Of a stretch of DNA of 64,000 nucleotides, positions 58,206 through 64,000 are shown piece after piece; the stretch's first letter is position 1, and every line of letters begins with the position of its first letter. The position numbers and the translations under genes are program-made. This stretch comes from an uncultured Prevotella sp. (GTDB taxonomy: Bacteria; Bacteroidota; Bacteroidia; Bacteroidales; Bacteroidaceae), in the NCBI GenBank assembly GCA_937895845.1, contig CALBLK010000008.1, positions 27,726 through 91,725 of the forward strand, read 5' to 3'. A model generated the notes under the pieces. It ran no database searches. It saw only the letters and a list, made by a program, of their open reading frames with translations, and was not told the origin of the DNA.

Positions 58206-59218
58206 GGCTAAAGGACAACATCAACTCAAGCTATTTCGAGGCGGCCAACCAACTGAGGCCGAAGCGCGCACGCAGACGCATCGTGGCCTACGTGGAGAGC
58301 TATGACGACATCTTCTTCTGGCGCACGGCACTCGCGCGCTTTGAGAACGAGCACCGCTATTTCGAGGTGATGCTGCCGGCGCGCGGAAACCTGGCAAGGG
58401 GCAAGAAGTCAGTGCTGATGAGCCTGGTGGACAACGGGGCCGGACAGGACATGATTGCCTGCGTGGACGCCGACTACGACTACCTGCTGCAGGGGGTGAC
58501 GGCCACGTCAAAGAAGATTATCGGCAACCCCTACGTGTTCCACACCTATGTCTATGCCATCGAGAACTACCAGTGCTACGCCGAGAGCCTGCACAACGTG
58601 TGCGTGATGGTGACCCTCAACGACCATGCCATCTTTAACTTCGAGGACTACCTCAGGGAATTCTCTGAGATATGCCACCCGCTCTTCGTGTGGTCTATAT
58701 GGATGTACCGCAGCGGGCACTACCCCGAGTTCTCGCTCAGCGACTTCTGCCGCATAGCCGTACCCGGGAGCACCGACATCAGCAACCCGAGACCGGCACT
58801 GGACCACCTGCGCGGCAAGGTGTACCGCAAGGTGGAGTATCTGCGGCGCCACTACCCGCAGGCCAAGGCCGCACTGCCCGCTCTGAGCAGCGAGCTGGAA
58901 CGGCTCGGGGTGACACCGGCCAACACCTATTTATATATACAGGGCCACCACCTGGCAGACGTGGTGGTGGTTCCGCTGCTCACCAAGGTGTGCAACAGGC
59001 TGCGCCTGGAGCGCGAGAACGAGATTTGCCGCACGGCCGTGCACCGCACGCAGATGCACAACGAAATGTCATGCTACGAGAACTGCATCGCCGACGTGCG
59101 CTCCATGCTCAAGCGCAACATGGGCTACATGAACAGCCCGCAGTTTCTGCAACTGCAGAACGAGATAGGCCTGCGGCTTGACGGGAAGGTCAGTTCTCCT
59201 TCCAGTAGCTCCGGGTGA
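58199..59218 (+). CDS. DUF4435 protein, TOPRIM-like, AriB-like
   Basis: A 339-residue soluble protein. From MRRLKDNINSSYFEAANQLR the DUF4435 hallmark follows: RRRIVAYVESYDDIFFWRTA with Glu33, then MIACVDADYDYLLQG with Asp90, Asp92 and Asp94. A Glu near the start followed by DxD(xD) after ~55 residues is the metal-binding layout of TOPRIM nucleases. A second half of ~200 residues (YVYAIENYQCYAESLH, SIWMYRSGHYPEF) has no recognised domain. The ATG at 58199 is chosen as best aligned with the conserved start; 58178 adds seven low-complexity residues. Its last 29 bases overlap trkH convergently. In PARIS, AriB is the effector released from AriA; the same role here is inferred. Confidence 0.82.
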   Translation: MRRLKDNINSSYFEAANQLRPKRARRRIVAYVESYDDIFFWRTALARFENEHRYFEVMLPARGNLARGKKSVLMSLVDNGAGQDMIACVDADYDYLLQGVTATSKKIIGNPYVFHTYVYAIENYQCYAESLHNVCVMVTLNDHAIFNFEDYLREFSEICHPLFVWSIWMYRSGHYPEFSLSDFCRIAVPGSTDISNPRPALDHLRGKVYRKVEYLRRHYPQAKAALPALSSELERLGVTPANTYLYIQGHHLADVVVVPLLTKVCNRLRLERENEICRTAVHRTQMHNEMSCYENCIADVRSMLKRNMGYMNSPQFLQLQNEIGLRLDGKVSSPSSSSG

Positions 59219-60647
59219 AGAGCACCAGCACTGTCATCACCTCAAGGCGGCCCATCAGCATCAGCAGGGAGCAGATCCACTTGATGGCATCGGGCAGACC
59301 GCTCCACGACATCACGGGACCGATCTCCGTTCCCAGCGTGGGGCCGACATTGCTCATGCAGCTCAGCGCGATGGTGATGGCATTAGTGTTGTCAATGCCC
59401 GAGGCTATCATGATGGTGGCGGCGACAAGGCACATCAGCACATAGACGGCAAAGAAGGCCAGCAGACTGGATATCTTGGACGGCGGGACGGCCTGGCCGC
59501 TGACCTTGACGGGCAGCACGGCATTGGGATGGAGGAGGTGGCGCAGCTCATTGTGTATCACCTTGAAAACCATGACGCCGCGCACGCACTTGAAGCCGCC
59601 GCTGGTCGAGCCGGCGCACGCTCCGATGAACATACAGCAGCCAAGGACAACCCAGGTGATGTGGGGCCACTGGCCGGCATCGTCGTTGAAAAGGCCGGTG
59701 GTGGTGATGAACGACACCACCTGGAACACGGCGCTCCTGAAAGCCGGCTCCAGGGAGTAGCCGCAGCTGCTCACAAGCAGGTACATGATAAACGCGGTGG
59801 ACAGGGCCACCACAAGGACATACAGGCGGAACTCGGAGTTGCGGAACAGCGCCATGACCCTGCCCCTGAACAGCGCGGCATAGAGCAGCACAAAGTTCAT
59901 GCCCGACAGAAACTGGAATACCACGCTGACATACTCGATGGCCGGAGAGGCGAAATACTCGGTGCTGTTGTTGTGGAGGGCGAAGCCACCCGTGGCAGTG
60001 GTGGACATCGAATAGTTGATGCTGTTGAACCACCCCATGCCGGCCAGCCAGTAGGAAAGGATGCAGGCCAGCGTGAGGGCAAGGTAGATGGACCACAGCC
60101 ACTTGGCGCTGGTGGTGAGGCGCGGGTGCATCTTCGACTTGAACGGGCCGGTGGCCTCGGCGGCAAACACCTTCATGCTGCCGCCCACCATCGACGGCAG
60201 GATGGCTATGGTGAAGAACACGATTCCCAGACCGCCTATCCACTGGGTGAGCGAGCGCCAGAACAGGATGCCGTGGGGCAGGCGCTCAACGTCGTCGAGA
60301 ATGGTGGCGCCGGTGGTGGTGAAGCCCGACATGGTTTCAAAATAGGCGTCGGCCACACTGGTGACATAGCCCCCCACAAGCAGGGGGAGCATGCCGAAGA
60401 AGCTGAAGATGACCCATGTGGCCGTAACCACCAGGTAGGCATCGCGCCGGCTCAGGTTGTTGCCGGCATTGCGGCCGAAATAGCGGCACACCATCCCGGC
60501 ACATGCCGTCACCGCGGCTGAGATGAGAAAGGGCATCACATCGTCGCCGTGACAGGCCGCAGCCACCGCAATGCACACCGCCATCAGCAGGCTCTCCAAC
60601 AGGAGCAGCTGGCCGATGATTTTGTAAATGATGCCGTAGTTCACCAT
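59190..60647 (-). CDS. trkH: Potassium uptake protein TrkH
   Basis: A 485-residue integral membrane protein with four M1-P-M2 repeats of the Trk/Ktr family. Selectivity-filter regions are recognisable: SGFTTTGATIL, STTATGGFALH, FITTTGLFND and SNVGPTLGTE. It forms the K+ channel gated by TrkA. The gene overlaps trkA by seven bases (60641-60647). The 3' end overlaps the DUF4435 gene by 29 bases tail to tail, leaving no room for a separate terminator. Confidence 0.95.
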   Translation of the reverse strand: MVNYGIIYKIIGQLLLLESLLMAVCIAVAAACHGDDVMPFLISAAVTACAGMVCRYFGRNAGNNLSRRDAYLVVTATWVIFSFFGMLPLLVGGYVTSVADAYFETMSGFTTTGATILDDVERLPHGILFWRSLTQWIGGLGIVFFTIAILPSMVGGSMKVFAAEATGPFKSKMHPRLTTSAKWLWSIYLALTLACILSYWLAGMGWFNSINYSMSTTATGGFALHNNSTEYFASPAIEYVSVVFQFLSGMNFVLLYAALFRGRVMALFRNSEFRLYVLVVALSTAFIMYLLVSSCGYSLEPAFRSAVFQVVSFITTTGLFNDDAGQWPHITWVVLGCCMFIGACAGSTSGGFKCVRGVMVFKVIHNELRHLLHPNAVLPVKVSGQAVPPSKISSLLAFFAVYVLMCLVAATIMIASGIDNTNAITIALSCMSNVGPTLGTEIGPVMSWSGLPDAIKWICSLLMLMGRLEVMTVLVLFTRSYWKEN

Positions 60648-61999
60648 AACTTGGAGGGCTTGAAGAACTTTTCCACCTTCTTGAGCATGTGCTCGTGGCA
60701 GAACACCATCACAGAGTCGCCGGCCTCAATCTGCGAGTTGCCGCTCACCAAGATGCCCTGATTGTGGCGCACCAGCCCGCCGATGGTCATGCCAAACGGC
60801 AGTCCGAGGTCTCTGACCGGCTTGCGGGTGACGGGCGACCCCTTGGCCGCCACAAACTCGGCCACATCGGAGTCGGCCATCATCAGCGAGCGCACGTTGC
60901 TCACATCGGCATCGAGCATCATCTGGTAGATGTGGCTGGCCGCCACGGTCTTCTTGTTGATAATGGTGCCGATGTCAAGGCCCTCGGCCATGCTCACATA
61001 GTCCAGGTTCTCCACCATGGCTATGGTCTTTCGCACGCCCAGCTTCTTGGCTGTGAGGCAGGCCAGGATGTTGGTCTCGGCATTGCCGGTGAGGGCGACA
61101 AAGGCCTGGGTGTTGGCGATGCCCTCCTCGACAAGCAGGTTGACGTTGCGCGCATCGCCGTGAATCACCATGACGTCAACGTCGCTGAGCAGCATGTTAA
61201 GCCGGTCACAGCGGTCGGCATCCTCCTCGATAATCTTGATGTTCATGTAGTCGGGAGCGGTGATGGCCGCCCTCACCGTGGTTTTCCCGCCACCCATGAT
61301 GATGACATTCTTCACATCGGCATAGTGCTCCTTGCCGCTGATTTTGCGGATGTAGGGGATATATTCCCTGGTGGTCATGAAATAGGCCAGGTCGCCCACC
61401 CTCAGTTCGTCATTTCCGCTGGGAATCAGGGTGTCCTCGCCCCGCTTCACCGCCACCACATGGTAGGGGTCGTCGGGGCCGCAGAGCTCGCGGAGGGGCC
61501 GGTTGAGTATCTCGCAGGATTCGTGCAGCTTGACCCCGAGCATCACCAGGGCGCCGCCATGCACATCCCACCGCTGGCGCACCCAGCTCATGCGCAGGCC
61601 GTTGTTGATGTCCATGGCGGCCAGCACCTCGGGGTAGATCAGGGAGTCGATGCCCAACTTCTTGAAAAACGTCTCCAGGCCGGGGGCCATGTATTCATAA
61701 TTGTCGATGCGCGCCACTGTCTTTGCGGCTCCCATGGCATGGGCAATGATGCAGGAGTTCATGTTGCGGCTCTCGTCGGGGGTGACCCCCACAAACAGGT
61801 CGGCATCCTCGATGCCGGCCTCGCGGAGCGTCTTGATGCTGGTTGGCGACCCCTGCAGGGTCATGATGTCATACTCGGTGTCAAGCCCCTCAAGGCGGTG
61901 CTCGTCCTCGTCAACCAGCACACAGTCGTGGCGGTCGCGCGAGAGCAGCCGTGCCAGATGGGTTCCCACGGCGCCGGCGCCGGCAATAATTATCTTCAT
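60641..61999 (-). CDS. trkA: Trk system potassium uptake protein TrkA
   Basis: A 452-residue cytosolic regulator with two RCK modules. The first has NAD-binding GAGAVGTHLARLLSRD and DEDEHRLEGL. The second, from about residue 230, has VIIMGGGKTTVRAAI. TrkA-C domains are at about 140-220 and 370-450. It binds NAD(H)/ATP and gates TrkH. The ATG at 61999 overlaps the dxs stop (ATGA), so dxs-trkA-trkH is one transcriptional unit. The longer frame upstream is antisense-free noise within dxs. Confidence 0.95.
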   Translation of the reverse strand: MKIIIAGAGAVGTHLARLLSRDRHDCVLVDEDEHRLEGLDTEYDIMTLQGSPTSIKTLREAGIEDADLFVGVTPDESRNMNSCIIAHAMGAAKTVARIDNYEYMAPGLETFFKKLGIDSLIYPEVLAAMDINNGLRMSWVRQRWDVHGGALVMLGVKLHESCEILNRPLRELCGPDDPYHVVAVKRGEDTLIPSGNDELRVGDLAYFMTTREYIPYIRKISGKEHYADVKNVIIMGGGKTTVRAAITAPDYMNIKIIEEDADRCDRLNMLLSDVDVMVIHGDARNVNLLVEEGIANTQAFVALTGNAETNILACLTAKKLGVRKTIAMVENLDYVSMAEGLDIGTIINKKTVAASHIYQMMLDADVSNVRSLMMADSDVAEFVAAKGSPVTRKPVRDLGLPFGMTIGGLVRHNQGILVSGNSQIEAGDSVMVFCHEHMLKKVEKFFKPSKLW

Positions 62000-63903
62000 A
62001 GCAGTGACTCTATTGCTTTCTTGATTCCATCGCTGTCTATCCCCACAAGGTGCCGCAGCTCGCTCACCGTGCCATGCTCCACAAAATGGTCGGGCAGCCC
62101 GAGACGGACAATGTGCGGGGTGTGCCCGTGGTCGGCCATCCATTCGAGCACGGCGCTGCCCATCCCGCCGTTGCGCACACCGTCCTCGACGGTCACAATG
62201 CGGCTGAACCGCCGGGCCACCTCGCCGAGCAGACGCTCGTCAAGCGGCTTGAGGAAGCGCAAGTCATACAGGGCCACGCTCACACCGGCGCCCCCACCCT
62301 GCTGCCGCCCCGCCTCGAGCCGGCTGATGGCCTCGAGTGCTGTGTTGCCTATCGGCCCCAGTGTGATGACAGCCACCGACGAGCCGTCCTTGATGCGCCG
62401 CCCGGTTCCCACGCTGACGGCCTCCAGCGGGCACTGCCAGTCCACACGGACGCCCTGGCCGCGGGGGTAACGGATGACAAACGGACCCATGCCGGGCAGC
62501 TGCGCGGTGTACATCAGCCGGCGCAGCTCGCACTCGTCCATAGGCGAGGCGATGGTGAGGTTGGGCACCGGGCGGAGCGCAGCCAGGTCGAACGCGCCAT
62601 GGTGCGTGGGGCCGTCCTCGCCCACCAGTCCGGCACGGTCGAGGCAGAGCACCACGGGCAGGCGCAGGATGGCCACATCGTGGATAATGTTGTCATAGGA
62701 GCGCTGGGCGAAGGCGCTGTAAATATTGCAGAAGGGGATGAAGCCCTCCTTGGCCATTCCGCCCGAGAAGGTGACGGCATGGCCCTCGGCGATGCCCACG
62801 TCAAAGGTGCGCCGGGGCATGGCCTTCATCATCATGTTCATCGAGCAGCCTGTTGGCATGGCCGGTGTCACGCCAACAATGCGGTCGTTGGCCCGGGCCA
62901 GCTCGAGCAGCGTGTGGCCGAACACATCCTGGAAGCGCGGGGGCTGGCCTGTGGTGTCGCGGACCAGGCGCTCGCCGGTGCTCACGTCAAACCTGCCCGG
63001 AGCGTGCCACACCGTGGCCTGCCGCTCGGCCGGCTTGTAGCCCTTGCCCTTCGTGGTGTGCAGGTGGAGCAGCTTGGGCCCCTTCATGTCACGCAGCTGG
63101 GTGAGGATGCGCACCAGCTCGGCGATGTTGTGCCCGTCAAAGGGACCGAAATAGCGGATGTTCAATCCCTCAAAGATGTTCTGCTGGTGGCTGATGGCAG
63201 ACTTCAGCGCGTTGTTGAGCCGGATGATGCCCTTGCGGCGCTCGTCGCCCAGGTAGCCTCTGGCGTGGAGCCAGCGCGACAGCTTGAAGCGCAGCGAGTT
63301 GTAAGTCCTGTTGGTGTTGAGCTTCAGCAGGTACTCCTTCAGGCCGCCCACGCTGCGGTCGATGCTCATGTTGTTGTCATTGAGGATGATGAGCATGTCG
63401 TTGGGCGTTGACGAGGCGTTGTTCAGCCCCTCGAAAGCCAGGCCGCCGCTCATGGCGCCATCGCCGATGACAGCCACCACACGGCGGTCGGTGCCGCGGT
63501 CGGCCACGGCCATTCCGAGGGCTGCCGAGATGGAGTTGGAGGCATGGCCGCAAACAAACGTGTCGTACTCGCTCTCCAGCGGCGAGGGGAACGGCATGAT
63601 GCCGCCCAGCTTCCTGTTGGTGCAGAACCGCTCGCGGCGGCCGGTGAGAATCTTGTGGCCGTAGGCCTGGTGGCCCACGTCCCACACGATACGGTCATGT
63701 GGGGTGTCGAACACATAGTGGAGGGCCACCGTGAGTTCAACCACGCCAAGGCTCGAGGCCAGGTGGCCGGGGTTGACCGACAGCTCGTTGACGATGTCAG
63801 CCCTGAGCTGTTCGCACACTTCGGGAAGCCTGTCAACCGGCAACCGCCTGAGGTCATCGGGATATTTAATATGACTTAACAAGTCGAAAGTCTCCTGTTT
63901 CAC
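61996..63903 (-). CDS. dxs: 1-deoxy-D-xylulose-5-phosphate synthase
   Basis: A 635-residue thiamine-diphosphate enzyme that condenses pyruvate and glyceraldehyde-3-phosphate, the first step of the MEP isoprenoid pathway. It has SSLGVVELTVALHYVF, the TPP motif GDGAMSGGLAFEGLNNAS then NDNNMSID, the catalytic His in WDVGHQAYGHKILTG, and the transketolase pyrimidine domain GIAEGHAVTFSGGMA. The start is taken as GTG at 63903 (VKQETFDLLSHIKYPDDL), because the -7 box at 63931-63938 would place transcription start near 63924, downstream of the extended frame. It is a TPP consumer near the thiamine operon. Confidence 0.95.
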   Translation of the reverse strand: MKQETFDLLSHIKYPDDLRRLPVDRLPEVCEQLRADIVNELSVNPGHLASSLGVVELTVALHYVFDTPHDRIVWDVGHQAYGHKILTGRRERFCTNRKLGGIMPFPSPLESEYDTFVCGHASNSISAALGMAVADRGTDRRVVAVIGDGAMSGGLAFEGLNNASSTPNDMLIILNDNNMSIDRSVGGLKEYLLKLNTNRTYNSLRFKLSRWLHARGYLGDERRKGIIRLNNALKSAISHQQNIFEGLNIRYFGPFDGHNIAELVRILTQLRDMKGPKLLHLHTTKGKGYKPAERQATVWHAPGRFDVSTGERLVRDTTGQPPRFQDVFGHTLLELARANDRIVGVTPAMPTGCSMNMMMKAMPRRTFDVGIAEGHAVTFSGGMAKEGFIPFCNIYSAFAQRSYDNIIHDVAILRLPVVLCLDRAGLVGEDGPTHHGAFDLAALRPVPNLTIASPMDECELRRLMYTAQLPGMGPFVIRYPRGQGVRVDWQCPLEAVSVGTGRRIKDGSSVAVITLGPIGNTALEAISRLEAGRQQGGGAGVSVALYDLRFLKPLDERLLGEVARRFSRIVTVEDGVRNGGMGSAVLEWMADHGHTPHIVRLGLPDHFVEHGTVSELRHLVGIDSDGIKKAIESLL

Positions 63904-63924
63904 TGCCTGTCTTTCTATGGAATA

Positions 63925-64000
63925 ACTGTGCAAAGATAATGCAAGCGAGCGCAATGAGAGCTTGCTCTCTGATTGCCGAGTGCAGCTTATCTTATGCAAA
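63925..64000. repeat. Promoter-bearing palindromic intergenic repeat (partial, at window edge)
   Basis: The minus strand reads TATCTTTG (63938-63931), an exact -7 box for dxs. The surrounding segment is an imperfect inverted repeat: TGCAAAGATAATGCA on one side and TGCAGCTTATCTTATGCA on the other. Inside are GCAAGCGAGCGCAATGAG and GAGCTTGCTCT. Both ends carry TATCTT, so it may promote in both directions. I recall similar sequences as common in Prevotella/Bacteroides intergenic regions, which I cannot verify here. Confidence 0.5.

Overview
The window looks like chromosomal backbone from a high-GC member of the Bacteroidales, probably Prevotellaceae or a close relative. This rests on several observations. 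At many gene starts there are promoter boxes of the Bacteroidetes type (TTTG, a spacer of 19-20 bases, then TAnnTTTG). There is a secreted M6 peptidase with a type IX secretion-style tail, a split P-protein glycine cleavage system, DUF4954 and DUF3316 proteins, and many secreted plant-polysaccharide enzymes. I see no transposase, integrase, phage gene or CRISPR array.

Layout. 1-1440: the 5' end of a GH28 pectinase and a glycosyltransferase-like gene. 1459-1661: a large palindromic element. 1800-12089: an M6 peptidase, class I fumarase, M16 peptidase, DUF4954 beta-helix protein, HflX GTPase and Ogt-type alkyltransferase, all on the minus strand. 12511-20612 (plus): GDP-fucose synthesis (gmd, fcl), topoisomerase IV subunit A, a DUF3316 protein, an S41 peptidase lipoprotein and a GH43 arabinanase. 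20910-20991: tRNA-Leu. 21328-27508: a tight lacI-GH31-GH3 operon. 27823-27893: tRNA-Gln. 28090-36461: nadB, a PBP4-type peptidase, mutY, cardiolipin synthase, queD/queE and dnaG. 36521-41236: a GH115 / double-SGNH esterase operon ending in a deletion-scarred GH2 remnant. 41349-45224: a P-type metal ATPase with palindromic candidate operators, a SIMPL protein and an outer-membrane barrel. 45419-52118: one complete glycine cleavage operon (lplA-gcvT-gcvH-gcvPA-gcvPB-lpd). 52237-56058: a thiamine uptake operon (TonB receptor, PnuT-like permease, thiamine pyrophosphokinase) behind a TPP riboswitch. 56328-59218: a DMT exporter and a divergent ATPase + DUF4435 pair. 59190-63903: trkH, trkA and dxs.

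How genes work together. GH28, GH43, GH115, the SGNH esterase and the GH31/GH3 pair point to breakdown of pectin, arabinan, glucuronoxylan and xyloside-bearing glucans. No SusC/SusD pair lies in the window. The glycine cleavage operon carries every subunit plus lipoate attachment and its own E3. The thiamine operon couples outer-membrane uptake, inner-membrane uptake and activation to TPP.

Most notable non-coding finding: three intergenic arrays (about 12246, 27651 and 56081) built from a degenerate 22-bp unit. Two contain a ~41-bp near-perfect palindrome whose arms differ between loci by paired, compensating changes. The most interesting gene pair is the ATPase + TOPRIM-like DUF4435 module at 57353-59218, which resembles the AriA/AriB architecture of the PARIS anti-phage system but sits among housekeeping genes.
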